A stretch of 64,000 bases of DNA. Source: Chloracidobacterium sp. (GTDB taxonomy: Bacteria > Acidobacteriota > Blastocatellia > Pyrinomonadales > Pyrinomonadaceae). The stretch lies in NCBI GenBank assembly GCA_016720705.1, contig JADKKB010000002.1, positions 62,001 through 126,000 of the forward strand, written 5' to 3'. The translations under genes and the position numbers were made by a program. Under the pieces are notes generated by a model that was not told where the DNA came from, did no database searches, and was given only the letters and a program-made list of their open reading frames with translations. Shown one piece after another: positions 1 to 9,439 of the stretch; position 1 is the first letter of the stretch, and every line of letters starts with the position of its first letter.

Positions 1-12
1 CGCTATTTTCTT

Positions 13-288
13 TCATTTTACTTTCGTTCCCTTACTTTTCGGCTTGTCCGCCAAAAAATCCCCACGCACCATCTCAACCGCGTTCTTAGCAAGACCGACA
101 AACGGTATCGCGTCGATACTCGAGTTGATCACACCTTTGACCAAGCCCTTACTGCGAATATCGCTGCCCACTAAAACAATGGCTACGACCGTCCCGCCAA
201 AAGGAATAGTCTTAGCCACGCGCTTTGCGACCTGCCAACCACCGGCGTGAACTAACTTTCGTTTGATGCTCTGTTTCTTTTCTGTCAT
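13..288 (-). CDS. Small basic hydrophobic protein, unknown function
   Basis: A 91-residue protein with a Lys/Arg-rich start and end around a hydrophobic core (about residues 25-70) containing spaced glycines (PFGGT, VLVGS, PFVGLA). This looks like a small membrane-associated or glycine-zipper protein. I recognise no family. It is transcribed divergently from the ABC ATPase gene. The start ATG is the first in a clean frame and the coding style matches the neighbours. Its reality is likely but its function is unknown. Confidence 0.55.
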   Translation of the reverse strand: MTEKKQSIKRKLVHAGGWQVAKRVAKTIPFGGTVVAIVLVGSDIRSKGLVKGVINSSIDAIPFVGLAKNAVEMVRGDFLADKPKSKGTKVK

Positions 289-384
289 TCAAGAGATATT
301 TTATACTTGCGTAATTTTGATGACAAAAGCATACTTTCCTTTGCACGGCAAAGCCCAGGTAAAGTTCCAAATTCAAATAAAGCA

Positions 385-1323
385 ATGCCCCTTCGAATCA
401 ACCAACTCTCGAAACGATACGGAAACAATTGGGCCCTTCGCGACATCGACCTCGATGTCGATGACGGCCGGATCTTTGGGATATTTGGCGGCACCGCGTC
501 CGGAAAAACATCGCTTTTACGATGCATCGCGGGAAACGAGTCGTTAAATGGCGGCACCGTCACCACCGGTGGGGCGTCGGTCTATCTTGCACCGGAAAAA
601 AAGGACGGCGGGATCGCATCCATATTTGGAAAGCGTTCGAGCGGATCGTCTTCAGGACAGGCGAAGGTAAGCGAATTTGAACGCACACTAGATAGTGATT
701 CTCAGATATTGCTTTTGGACGATCCGTTCGTAGGAATTGACGAAGACCTACGCGGGAAGTTGATCGAGCGACTCCGACAAAAGGCGGCCTCAGGCAAGAC
801 GATCATTTTCGCTTCAACCGATTTTCAGCAGGTCGCAGAGCTTTGCGAAAAGATGCTTGTATTGGTCGGCGGCAATTGCGGACAGACGGGCTTCACTCAA
901 GATATCTACGAGAATCCGGAAACCAGCGGTGTTGCCGCGATCGTAGGGCGAAACAACCTTTTCAAAGCGAGACGCCTGTCATCGACCAACGCAGAGGCTC
1001 CTGAATTCTATTCGATCGAAGGTGAGCATCGCATTTTTGCCCAACCGACCGAAAAGCGTCGAATCGGCGCAATTAATCAAACTGTTACACTTGCGATACG
1101 GCCCGAGCACATCTCAATAACATTTGGAGCATCGTTTCCCGAGGACAATCTCTTAAAGGCAGTTGTCACCGGCATTCGATTTCTTGGCGATACCACATTG
1201 ATCGACCTTGATGCCAACGGCCTGCGGCTTTCGGCACGAGTCTTTAGGGTCGTTGGACTCAATATCGGCGAAGAATGTATGATCGGTATGCCCCCGCATC
1301 GAATACTCGTCCTAAAAGACTGA
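385..1323 (+). CDS. Degenerate ABC-transporter ATPase with C-terminal TOBE-like domain
   Basis: This resembles MalK/PotA-type import ATPases: an N-terminal nucleotide-binding domain (about residues 1-200) and a C-terminal TOBE-like domain (about 235-312, with the usual LAIRPEHI entry). The Walker A is GGTASGKT near residue 36. The domain is short: only about 70 residues separate Walker A from Walker B, so the Q-loop and most of the helical subdomain are missing. There is no LSGGQ signature (only SSSGQ). Walker B reads LLLDDP, with Asp where the catalytic Glu is expected, and the H-loop His is absent (ASTD). No permease or binding protein is adjacent. I chose the ATG at 385 because homology starts there (MPLRINQLSKRYG); an upstream TTG at 307 is possible. 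ATP binding may persist, but normal hydrolysis is doubtful. Confidence 0.75.
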   Translation: MPLRINQLSKRYGNNWALRDIDLDVDDGRIFGIFGGTASGKTSLLRCIAGNESLNGGTVTTGGASVYLAPEKKDGGIASIFGKRSSGSSSGQAKVSEFERTLDSDSQILLLDDPFVGIDEDLRGKLIERLRQKAASGKTIIFASTDFQQVAELCEKMLVLVGGNCGQTGFTQDIYENPETSGVAAIVGRNNLFKARRLSSTNAEAPEFYSIEGEHRIFAQPTEKRRIGAINQTVTLAIRPEHISITFGASFPEDNLLKAVVTGIRFLGDTTLIDLDANGLRLSARVFRVVGLNIGEECMIGMPPHRILVLKD

Positions 1324-1342
1324 CACCCCTAGCATCAAACTG

Positions 1343-2896
1343 TTATTCAGTTGGTAGCGTCAGAATGATGTGCATTCTGCGATTCTTAGCTTTATTGACC
1401 GCGGTAATATTGGGCACAAGCGGGATCGCTGCGGCAAAACCGCGTGCCCGGACGCGGGTCTGATCGACGCCGATCGACGTTATCTTGTCGGAGACGATCT
1501 TCGCCCGTGAGTCGGTGAGCGTTTGAAGAGCAGTCGGATCGCCCGCGCTATCCGTGTGAGATTCGATGGCGATGAAATAGTCCGGATTATTTGCAAGTAT
1601 CTCGGCGATCGATGTCAATTTTCCATCTGCTTGCATTGCCAGGGAACTCGACCTTGCACCTGCCCACAGATTCTCAGGCAGAACCAGAACGATCGAGTCA
1701 TCGACGCGAGCCACCTGTCCAAATCTCTTTAACGAATTGATCAATTCGCCCTCGGCGGCGCGGATCCTGGCGAGCTTAGCTTCGCGATCCACTTTGGACT
1801 GGGCGGCGACCTTTTCATTTTCGGCGGCCGCGAGTTTGGCTCTGGCATTTTCGGCATCGAGGCGTACTCGGCCCAGTTCTTCGCGGAGTTTGCCGTTCTC
1901 ATCGCGAGCTTCCTTTAGCTGAGTGAGATAGTTAGCCGAATCGCGTTCTGCAAGTTCGCGGCTGCGCGTCTCACGAGCCAATTCCGCCCGCAGGTCGTCG
2001 ATCTGATTTTGTGAGTCGACAAACTTCTCCTCCGCACGCCGAGCCTCGGCGTCGGACCGTGATTTTTCATTACGCTTTTCGCGTGCATCCTTTCGCACCT
2101 GTGCCGTTGTCTCGGCTTTGACTGACGCACTTATCGATTTGCGGGCGGCGATGTCGACCGACTCTGCGTCACGACCGGCTTTCCAGGCAGCGTCGGCGTT
2201 TTGATAAAGAGTCTCCGCCTCGCGCAGTTCCTCGGCCGCATCACGTTCGGCTCCCGCAAACTTTGCCAATGCGATCGCCTGCTTGGCCTGCAACACCGTC
2301 GACGGTGTCTTTGCGTAATCCATCTCCGCGATCTCGGGTGTTCGGGAATCGCGAAAATAATCACTCGAGTTGCCGAAATACTGGACCGCCGGTGTAGTGC
2401 CGATCACCTTGCCGGTAGTCGTGTACGGACTGAGATTTTCCATCATTATCTCCTGGCTCGGACGCCGCACGAGGAAATGTGGTTCAGCCGTGATGATCAA
2501 GGCAAATGTCTGTAGCGGTGTCGTTACACTTATCTTCGAATCAAATTCGAAAAAGCCACGACGCTTGATCTCACCTAGATTATCGATCGAACCATCCGGC
2601 GATATAGCCCATACAACGTAGGTCGCATATCCTGCTCCAAGCTCAAACGGTCGGGGCATTTTAGACACTGAGAGTTCGACCTGTGTACCGTTTCGGCTTG
2701 TTCTCTTGACCTTGGCCTCGCCCTTCATTCTCGGAAATCTCGTCGTACCGCGAAACTGGACCATCACCGGTTCGTCCAGCGGATAGGTTACGGCAGTTGT
2801 TCGCCGCGGTACATCGACCTGGCCATATACAAATGCCGACGTACAAAGGATGAGCAAGGAAATTAATGCAAATGTCGCGATCGAGTATTTATTCAT
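1343..2896 (-). CDS. OmpA-family outer-membrane/periplasmic protein with coiled coil
   Basis: A 517-residue exported protein. There is a signal peptide (residues 1-26, ending VYGQ), a beta-rich N-terminal domain of unknown type (about 30-150), and a long Ala/Glu/Arg-rich coiled coil (about 200-385). The C-terminal OmpA-like peptidoglycan-binding domain (about 395-515) carries the ESHTDSAG and NKAKNRRMHI segments of that family. It probably links the envelope to peptidoglycan, with the coiled coil spanning the periplasm. Its stop lies only 19 bases from the stop of the convergent ABC ATPase gene. The start is supported by the signal peptide. The family call is firm for the C-terminus; the role of the N-terminal domain is unknown. 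Confidence 0.87.
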   Translation of the reverse strand: MNKYSIATFALISLLILCTSAFVYGQVDVPRRTTAVTYPLDEPVMVQFRGTTRFPRMKGEAKVKRTSRNGTQVELSVSKMPRPFELGAGYATYVVWAISPDGSIDNLGEIKRRGFFEFDSKISVTTPLQTFALIITAEPHFLVRRPSQEIMMENLSPYTTTGKVIGTTPAVQYFGNSSDYFRDSRTPEIAEMDYAKTPSTVLQAKQAIALAKFAGAERDAAEELREAETLYQNADAAWKAGRDAESVDIAARKSISASVKAETTAQVRKDAREKRNEKSRSDAEARRAEEKFVDSQNQIDDLRAELARETRSRELAERDSANYLTQLKEARDENGKLREELGRVRLDAENARAKLAAAENEKVAAQSKVDREAKLARIRAAEGELINSLKRFGQVARVDDSIVLVLPENLWAGARSSSLAMQADGKLTSIAEILANNPDYFIAIESHTDSAGDPTALQTLTDSRAKIVSDKITSIGVDQTRVRARGFAAAIPLVPNITAVNKAKNRRMHIILTLPTE

Positions 2897-3022
2897 ATTG
2901 CGGTTGAGTAGATTACGGATAGTACTTTAGAAAAGATGCCATAATTCAAATGCGGGTTGCAACCTTAAGAACTTGGACATCTGAGGCTCAACTAAAGTAT
3001 ATTCAAGTATTTGCGATTGGCA

Positions 3023-4837
3023 ATGGAAGACCTGAAACGACTACTCCGATACGTCCGCCCGCACTGGTTCATCTTCGTGATGGCTCTGATTGCGATGGTA
3101 TTGGTCGCCGTGTTTGAGACCGCGACCGGTGCGTTACTGGTGCCGATCTTTGACCAATTTTTACCGAGCCAGGGCAAAGGAGCTGACACGATCTTTGACC
3201 TGAATAGCCTAATACCAAAAGACGACTGGCTGCGGGCTTGGATCGTAATTTCGAGTCTTCTATTCAGTTTCACTATCTGCAAGGGTATCGCTGAATATTT
3301 TTCGTCGTACCTGATGGCAAAGATCGGGCAAACCGCGATACTCAGTTTGCGTCAGGAACTCTATGATCACCTATTGAACCAATCTGCATCATTTTTTGAA
3401 AAGCATAGAACCAATTTTTTGGTTTCGCGATTGATCGTAAATTGTGCCGCTATCGAACTTGCTGTATCCGCGAATCTCCGCGACGTGCTTCGCGAGTCAT
3501 TTATGCTGATCTGTTTCATTTCGGCCGCGTTTTACTTCAATTGGCGCCTGATGCTCGGGGCGATGTTGCTCGGGCCGGTGATCGGGCTTTTGACCTCGCA
3601 GTTCAGTCGGAGACTCAGGGCACTTTCACACGAGGCCGTCGAGGGCAACAAATCGCTAACTGACACCGCTCAGGAGGCGATCGCCAATCAACAGATCGTC
3701 AAGGCTTACGTTGCTGAGGATCGGGAAAACCGCCGCTTTACTAAAATGGCCCGCGTTATCTCGAGTGCCAATCTTCGTGGATTTAGGATCGCGGCTATTT
3801 CGCCGCCGACCATAGACATTATAGGTGTCATCGCTCTTGTCGTCCTGTTCTATTTCGGCTTGCGTGAGATCAATGCAAACCGTATGGAATCGGCTCAGTT
3901 CTTTGGGTTCCTCTTTTTCTTATTTCGAAGCTACGACCCGATGCGCAAGATCTCAAGGCAGCACAATGAGATATCAAAGGCGTTCGCATCGGCTCGCGAC
4001 GTCTGGAACATACTCGATGAGCAGGATCGGATGCCCGAAAAGCCGAATGCTGCCGATCTGCCGATACTTTCGGATGCCATCCGATTGAACGGCGTTTCGT
4101 TTAAGTATCGCAATAGCGATAGACAGATACTTGAGAACATCGTTCTCGAGATCCCAAAGGGTTCGATGATCGCCCTGGTCGGCGAGAGCGGCGGCGGCAA
4201 ATCGAGTTTGATCAAGCTGATCCAGCGACTTTACGACCCGACAAGCGGCTCGATCACCTGGGACGGAATCGACTTGCGGGACGCTCGGATCGTCAGTCTC
4301 AAGCGTATGATCGCTCTCGTAACGCAGGAGACTGTTTTGTTTAACGATACGGTCGCCTACAATATTTCCTACGGTAAACCGGACGCAACCCAGCAGGAGA
4401 TCGAAAATGCCGCCCGCGTTGCGTTCGCACACGAGTTTATCGAACAGATGCCGGACGGTTACGACACGCAGGTCGGCGAACGCGGGACGATGCTGTCCGG
4501 TGGTCAACGACAGCGCATCGCCATCGCACGAGCAGTGTTGGTAAACGCCCCGGTTTTGATCCTTGACGAAGCGACCTCAGCACTCGACACCGAGAGCGAG
4601 CGACTGGTCCAACGGGCACTAGGCAATCTGACGCACGATAAAACGTCGATCGTTATTGCTCATCGCCTCTCAACCATCCAGCGGGCTGACCGGATCGTCG
4701 TGATGGAACGAGGGCGGGTCGTCGAAAGCGGGACGCACAGCGAACTGCTTGCGGCGAGCGGACGATATAAGACCCTATACGAAATACAGTTTGCTTCCGA
4801 GGTGCAGCTTGACCCGGAAACCGAGATAAATTTATGA
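3023..4837 (+). CDS. msbA: MsbA-like ABC exporter (fused permease and ATPase)
   Basis: A 604-residue half-transporter. The first 310 residues form the six-helix exporter membrane domain. The ATPase domain follows, with Walker A GESGGGKSS (near residue 387), signature LSGGQRQR (near 490), Walker B LILDEATSALD (near 512) and H-loop IAHRLST (near 546). In the family such dimers flip lipid A precursors or other lipids across the inner membrane; the exact substrate cannot be read from sequence. The stop overlaps the yicC start (ATGA), so it opens an exporter-yicC-gmk-rpoZ transcription unit. I chose the ATG at 3023; a TTG at 3011 would add four residues. Confidence 0.9.
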   Translation: MEDLKRLLRYVRPHWFIFVMALIAMVLVAVFETATGALLVPIFDQFLPSQGKGADTIFDLNSLIPKDDWLRAWIVISSLLFSFTICKGIAEYFSSYLMAKIGQTAILSLRQELYDHLLNQSASFFEKHRTNFLVSRLIVNCAAIELAVSANLRDVLRESFMLICFISAAFYFNWRLMLGAMLLGPVIGLLTSQFSRRLRALSHEAVEGNKSLTDTAQEAIANQQIVKAYVAEDRENRRFTKMARVISSANLRGFRIAAISPPTIDIIGVIALVVLFYFGLREINANRMESAQFFGFLFFLFRSYDPMRKISRQHNEISKAFASARDVWNILDEQDRMPEKPNAADLPILSDAIRLNGVSFKYRNSDRQILENIVLEIPKGSMIALVGESGGGKSSLIKLIQRLYDPTSGSITWDGIDLRDARIVSLKRMIALVTQETVLFNDTVAYNISYGKPDATQQEIENAARVAFAHEFIEQMPDGYDTQVGERGTMLSGGQRQRIAIARAVLVNAPVLILDEATSALDTESERLVQRALGNLTHDKTSIVIAHRLSTIQRADRIVVMERGRVVESGTHSELLAASGRYKTLYEIQFASEVQLDPETEINL

Positions 4838-5712
4838 GATCAATGACAGGTTTTGGCCGTGCTACCGCAGCCGGCGATAATTTCTCGATCACCGTCGAAC
4901 TCAAAACCGTAAACAACCGGTTTTTGGACGTGAATTTACGGCTTTCGAGCGAAGTGCAATCGCTCGAAACGGCGATCAAACGGACGATCGGCAACCGACT
5001 GTCGCGAGGACGTGTTGACGTAAATCTTCAATACGAACGCAACAACGAGGTCAGCTATGAGATCAATCGACCAATGATCACGGGCTATCTAGCGGCGATG
5101 AGGTCGATGAAGGACGAATTTGACCTGGCCGGCGAACCCGACCTGAACGTAATCGCTCGCCTCCCCAATGTGGTTGTCCCGAGCAAGGAAGAAGCCGGGC
5201 CGGAGTTTTTCACAGCTATCGAAACAGTCCTGGCCGACGCTCTCGACGATCTGGAAAAAATGCGTGAGGCGGAGGGTGCGTCCCTCGCTGACGAACTTAG
5301 CTCAAGACTCACCGGTATCGAATCGCGCTTGCCGGCCATCGAGGCGGAGTCCGCCAAGGTCGGAGCTGAGTACCACGAGCGGCTGCTCAAGCGAATGAAC
5401 GATATGCTGTCCAAAACGGCGTCGCAGTTCGATATCGATCAGGGACGTCTCGCTCAGGAAGTAGCATATCTTGCGGACCGTGCAGATATCTCGGAGGAGA
5501 TCACACGACTTCGGACGCACATTGAGCATTTTCGAACGATAATGTCCGACGATAAGGATGTCGGCAAAAGGCTCGATTTCCTGACGCAGGAACTCAACCG
5601 CGAAGCAAATACCATCACTTCAAAGACCAATAATATGGTCGTCAAAGAAAATGCACTTGCCATCAAAAGCGAAATTGAGAAAATTCGTGAACAGGTGCAA
5701 AATATTGAGTAG
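4834..5712 (+). CDS. yicC: YicC family endoribonuclease
   Basis: A 292-residue YicC/YloC-family protein, full length for the family. The N-terminus MRSMTGFGRA is the family hallmark. The C-terminal half carries the conserved GKRLDFLTQELNREANT segment and the ending in which a conserved Glu-rich helix contacts metal and RNA. E. coli YicC is a ring-shaped endoribonuclease; activity here is assumed by homology. The start overlaps the exporter stop, and the gene sits 3 bases upstream of gmk, a widely conserved pairing. Confidence 0.93.
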   Translation: MRSMTGFGRATAAGDNFSITVELKTVNNRFLDVNLRLSSEVQSLETAIKRTIGNRLSRGRVDVNLQYERNNEVSYEINRPMITGYLAAMRSMKDEFDLAGEPDLNVIARLPNVVVPSKEEAGPEFFTAIETVLADALDDLEKMREAEGASLADELSSRLTGIESRLPAIEAESAKVGAEYHERLLKRMNDMLSKTASQFDIDQGRLAQEVAYLADRADISEEITRLRTHIEHFRTIMSDDKDVGKRLDFLTQELNREANTITSKTNNMVVKENALAIKSEIEKIREQVQNIE

Positions 5713-5715
5713 AAA

Positions 5716-6348
5716 ATGCTAGGCCGATTTATCATCATCAGTTCACCATCCGGAGGCGGCAAGGGCACGCTCATCAAAGAGGTGCGTGGCATTATGCCCG
5801 AACTCGGATATTCAGTTTCTTACACGACCCGCTCGCAGCGTTTTGGCGAGGAAGACGGCCGTGAATACCACTTTGTCTCGCGGGATGAATTCCGGGACCT
5901 GATTGAAAAAGGCGAGTTTCTGGAGTATGCGGAGGTTCACGGTAATCTTTACGGAACTTCGATGCGAGCGAGCGAAAAGGTCTTCCAGACCGGAAAAGAT
6001 CTGATCGTTGAGGTGGACGTGCAAGGTGCCGTCCAGATAATGGAAAAACTCGGCGGCGAGAGCATCAGCATCTTTATCTTGCCGCCATCATTTGAAGTAT
6101 TAAAGGCACGCTTGACGTCCCGTGCAACCGAAGATCAGGCCGAACTCCAGACACGTCTGCGAAACTCATTTGACGAGGTCTTGCAATATTCACGCTTTAA
6201 GTATGTGGTCGTGAATGAAGAACTGCCGGCTGCAACACGGCAGATCGCTTCGATCATTATGGCCGAACGACATTTGCGTGATAGACAAAGCGTATCGATT
6301 CAGGTTATCCTTGATAGTTTCGATGCCTCTAGGCGTCAATTTCGTTGA
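5716..6348 (+). CDS. gmk: Guanylate kinase
   Basis: A 210-residue guanylate kinase, converting GMP and ATP to GDP and ADP in the cytoplasm. The P-loop SSPSGGGKGT lies at residues 9-18. The GMP-binding segment SYTTRSQRFGEEDGREYHF (around residue 35) and the lid with SRATEDQAELQTRL are intact. Length is normal. It lies between yicC and rpoZ with short gaps, as in many bacteria, and is probably co-transcribed with them. Confidence 0.96.
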   Translation: MLGRFIIISSPSGGGKGTLIKEVRGIMPELGYSVSYTTRSQRFGEEDGREYHFVSRDEFRDLIEKGEFLEYAEVHGNLYGTSMRASEKVFQTGKDLIVEVDVQGAVQIMEKLGGESISIFILPPSFEVLKARLTSRATEDQAELQTRLRNSFDEVLQYSRFKYVVVNEELPAATRQIASIIMAERHLRDRQSVSIQVILDSFDASRRQFR

Positions 6349-6360
6349 AAGAGTATATCT

Positions 6361-6624
6361 ATGGCTGAAGAAACCTTGATCGAAACCGAAGAAAGCGAAG
6401 ATGTTGTCGAGACAATTGACCCGCCTGTGATCGATTCGAAATATCGAATGATCATACTGGCGGCTCAGCGTAGCAAACAGCTACAGCGTGGTGCAAATTC
6501 GCGCACTGATGTCGACATACGCAAGACTAAACCGACCAGAGTCGCATTGAAAGAGATCAGCGAACGCCGCATCAATTTCACATTCACCGACCAGAATGAC
6601 GCCCCGACACAGGGCGATTCGTAA
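6361..6624 (+). CDS. rpoZ: RNA polymerase omega subunit
   Basis: An 87-residue omega subunit. It has an acidic N-terminal tail, then the conserved SKYRMIILAAQRSKQL segment and the VALKEISERRI helix that clamp the beta-prime C-terminus. It assists polymerase assembly. Its place directly after gmk is the usual bacterial arrangement and supports the call despite the short length. A strong hairpin terminator follows 16 bases after the stop. Confidence 0.9.
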   Translation: MAEETLIETEESEDVVETIDPPVIDSKYRMIILAAQRSKQLQRGANSRTDVDIRKTKPTRVALKEISERRINFTFTDQNDAPTQGDS

Positions 6625-6639
6625 TTTTCAATAGACATA

Positions 6640-6681
6640 ATACAGAAAAAGGCCATCCGATCGGATGGCCTTTTTCTGTAT
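6640..6681. terminator. Bidirectional terminator, 42-bp perfect palindrome
   Basis: A perfect inverted repeat with no loop bases in the DNA: 21 bases (A-rich start, then AAAAAGGCCATCCGA) followed by their exact complement, so T tracts occur downstream on both strands. It sits between the convergent stops of rpoZ and the ETF-ubiquinone oxidoreductase and can end transcription from both sides. Confidence 0.9.
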
Positions 6682-6691
6682 TTTTCACTTC

Positions 6692-8392
6692 CTACATACC
6701 CTTATAATCGGGCCCGCCGCCGCCCTCGGGCGTCACCCAATTGATGATCTGGTATGGGTCTGCGATGTCACAGGTCTTACAGTGGACGCAATTCGAAAAG
6801 TTGACCTTCAATTCCCGTCGCCCCGTGGCGGCGTTAGCTTCCATTTCGTAAACCGCGGCAGGGCAGAATTTTACGCAAGGATTGCCATACTCTTCGACAC
6901 ATCGCGTCGCACAGATTTCGGTGTCGAGTACGTGCAAATGCGCGGGTTGATCTTCGTCGTGTGAAACGCCTGCATAGAAAACGTCGGTCGGCTTGTCGAA
7001 GGTCAGCACCTTGTCAAAGGCGACGTTTTCATACCGCGATGTATCGCCGGGATTCTGCCAGAGTTTTTGCATACGCTCGTGGCCGGGCACGTGATGCTCC
7101 TTAGGCATAAATCCCCACGCAAGCCCACCGGTAAAGTACTGCAATCCGGTATTGATCAGAGCGGACCAGCGGCCTTTCTGAAATGCAGCGTGGAAATTGC
7201 GCACGGGATGCAGTTCGTCGTAGATCCAACTGAGATTAACCTTTTCCTCAAAATGCTTGAGCGTTTTTGATGAAAAATCGCCGTGTTCGAGTGCAGTGAC
7301 GATGGTTTCCGCAGCCAGCATTCCCGATTTCATCGCGGTATGGATGCCTTTGATCCGTTGTCCGTTAAGAAACGACGCGCAATCCCCGACCAGCAGAACG
7401 CCGTCGGAATACAATCGCGGCATTGTAAAATATCCGCCCGCGTTGATCGTCTTGGCTCCGTACTTTATCATCTTGCCGCCCTCGAGCACTTTGGCGACCA
7501 TCGGATGAGTTTTGAATTTTTGAAATTCGGCGTGCGGATCGATAGTCGGATCCTCGTAATCGAGGCCTGTAACGTAGCCGATACTGACCGCATTTCCCTT
7601 TAATCCATAGATCCAACCGCCGCCGTAAGTCCTGTTGTCAGATGGAAATCCGAGCGTATGCACGACCTTTCCCTCAGGGAAATTGCCTTCGGGCAGTTCC
7701 CATACTTCTTTGACTCCAAGCGAAAAAACCTGTTCATCCTTACCCTCATTTAATCCAAGCCGGGCGGTCAATTGTTTGGCAAGCGAACCGCGTGAACCCT
7801 CGCCAAGCACGGTCACCTTGGCCAAAAGATCCACGCCGGGTTCGAAATTGGGCTTTTTCTTGCCGTCTTTATCAATGCCCTTGTCGCCCGTACGGATCCC
7901 GATCACAGCGTCATTGTCATCGTAGAGAACCTCGGCCGCCGGAAACTCCGGAAAGATGTTGATGCCCTCCTCTTCGCACTTTTCGCCGAGCCACTCGCAC
8001 ATTTTACTGAGGCTAATGATGTACTTGCCCTTGTTTTTGAGCGGTGGCGGGATGATCGGGGCGTTGATCCCGCGCTTCTCCATCAAGTACCAAAAGGCGT
8101 CTTCGGTCACAACCGAATCGATCGGGCAGCCTTGATCGAGAAAGTCAGGCATTAGTTCGCGGATCGCCTGAGGGTCCATAACGGCACCGGACAGGATATG
8201 CGCTCCGACAAAAGGGCCTTTTTCGACAATGGCGATCTCTATCTCGCCGATCGCCGGGCCGGGCTTGATACCTTTCTCGACAAATTCGTCGTGCCTTTGG
8301 ATCTCACTTTTAAGGTGAAGTGCCGCCGCAAGATTTGCCGGGCCGGCCCCGACAAAAACCACGTCCATCTCGATCTGTTCACGTTCTATCAT
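6692..8392 (-). CDS. Electron transfer flavoprotein-ubiquinone oxidoreductase
   Basis: A 566-residue ETF-QO. It passes electrons from reduced ETF (fatty-acid and amino-acid oxidation) to membrane quinone. An FAD-binding dinucleotide fold (VVFVGAGPANLAAA) lies near the start, with the second FAD signature GVLLVGDCASFLN later. The C-terminal [4Fe-4S] ferredoxin-like domain has Cys ligands in CATRC, CPAAVYEME and CVHCKTCDI, followed by INWVTPEGGGGP, which is typical of the family. Length is normal. I chose the ATG at 8392 because homology begins just after it; an ATG at 8434 would add 14 residues. No etfAB genes are nearby. Confidence 0.94.
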   Translation of the reverse strand: MIEREQIEMDVVFVGAGPANLAAALHLKSEIQRHDEFVEKGIKPGPAIGEIEIAIVEKGPFVGAHILSGAVMDPQAIRELMPDFLDQGCPIDSVVTEDAFWYLMEKRGINAPIIPPPLKNKGKYIISLSKMCEWLGEKCEEEGINIFPEFPAAEVLYDDNDAVIGIRTGDKGIDKDGKKKPNFEPGVDLLAKVTVLGEGSRGSLAKQLTARLGLNEGKDEQVFSLGVKEVWELPEGNFPEGKVVHTLGFPSDNRTYGGGWIYGLKGNAVSIGYVTGLDYEDPTIDPHAEFQKFKTHPMVAKVLEGGKMIKYGAKTINAGGYFTMPRLYSDGVLLVGDCASFLNGQRIKGIHTAMKSGMLAAETIVTALEHGDFSSKTLKHFEEKVNLSWIYDELHPVRNFHAAFQKGRWSALINTGLQYFTGGLAWGFMPKEHHVPGHERMQKLWQNPGDTSRYENVAFDKVLTFDKPTDVFYAGVSHDEDQPAHLHVLDTEICATRCVEEYGNPCVKFCPAAVYEMEANAATGRRELKVNFSNCVHCKTCDIADPYQIINWVTPEGGGGPDYKGM

Positions 8393-8531
8393 AATTATCC
8401 CGGTCAGTACCGCCTGTCTTATCAGGTCGATCATTAAAATGAATGGCGATTCAGTCGTTTCAAATTATATCAAACCAATGGCAGAAATACGACCGGTAGG
8501 GAGTGTGTGTATTGTCTGATAAAATCGTCTC

Positions 8532-9356
8532 GTGGCCAACCTTAAGAGATACACACTCGCTACCGCGCGTATTTCCGCCTTCGTCATCTCTACGCTATTA
8601 TTTGGCTGTACCCCAACAAATACAGTCGATCCGCGTCTCTCCGAAAATATGCCGAACAAGATAATCTGGGCGTGGGAGCGTCCCGAGGATCTTCGGGCGT
8701 TCGAGGCGAAAGAATTTGCCGTCGCTTTCCTTGCTCAGACGATATTTCTGAAAAATAATGACGTCACGCCTAAATTGCGGCGGCAACCGCTCGAGGTTGC
8801 TCCGGGTGCGTACCTGATCGCGGTGACGCGTATCGAAACCGATAAAGACGGAGCAAATCGACCGACATTTGATAAAGATATGATCGAGCGGATCGCATCG
8901 CTGGTCCGCGGCACACTCGACCTGCCCAATGTTCGGGCCATCCAGATCGATTTTGACGCCGTCGTGTCCGAACGCCAGGGCTATCGCAAACTGATGCTCG
9001 AACTCCGCAGAGTCTTGTCCGAGCCGCGTGCGTCCGGCGACGGTACGAAAACTTCGCAGGAATACATTCCGCTAACGATGACATCGCTCGCCTCGTGGTG
9101 CACCGGGGACGCGTGGTTCAACGACTTCCCCGTCGACGAAGCCGTACCGATGGTTTTCCAAATGGGCGCCGACAGCGACAAGATCAAAACGTATTTACGC
9201 AACGGTAACGACTGGATGGAACCTCTCTGCCGCGGCAGCTACGGCATCTCGCTCGATGAAGGCAAAATCGAAGGGATGAAAGACGGACGCAGGATGTATT
9301 ACTTCAAAAACACACCGTGGAACGCTACTGATCTTACGGTACTGAACACGCAATAA
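8532..9356 (+). CDS. DUF3142-type lipoprotein
   Basis: A 274-residue protein starting at GTG with a lipoprotein signal (STLLFGC, Cys at about residue 26). The body (KIIWAWERPEDLRAF, then IQIDFDAVVSERQGYRKLM and SLASWCTGDAWFNDFPVDEAVPMVF) matches the pattern of DUF3142 proteins, which resemble TIM-barrel glycosidases. Asp residues in the QIDFDA strand are likely active-site candidates by analogy. Biochemical function is unknown. It stands alone, divergent from the ETF-QO gene. Confidence 0.75.
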   Translation: MANLKRYTLATARISAFVISTLLFGCTPTNTVDPRLSENMPNKIIWAWERPEDLRAFEAKEFAVAFLAQTIFLKNNDVTPKLRRQPLEVAPGAYLIAVTRIETDKDGANRPTFDKDMIERIASLVRGTLDLPNVRAIQIDFDAVVSERQGYRKLMLELRRVLSEPRASGDGTKTSQEYIPLTMTSLASWCTGDAWFNDFPVDEAVPMVFQMGADSDKIKTYLRNGNDWMEPLCRGSYGISLDEGKIEGMKDGRRMYYFKNTPWNATDLTVLNTQ

Positions 9357-9360
9357 ATTG

Positions 9361-9414
9361 CCACTAGCTTTAGCTAGTGGAAAAGGCAACTATTCGTTAC
9401 TGGGCTTAAGCCCA
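9361..9414. repeat. Two short palindromes, REP-like intergenic element
   Basis: Two perfect hairpins stand close together: 9361-9380 (CCACTAGC, loop TTTA, GCTAGTGG) and 9401-9414 (TGGGCTTAAGCCCA). Neither is followed by a T tract, so they look more like repetitive extragenic palindromes than a terminator. Whether they recur in the genome cannot be seen from one copy. They sit just after the DUF3142 gene stop. Confidence 0.5.
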
Positions 9415-9439
9415 ACTCTTCGTACACAAACGTGAGCCG

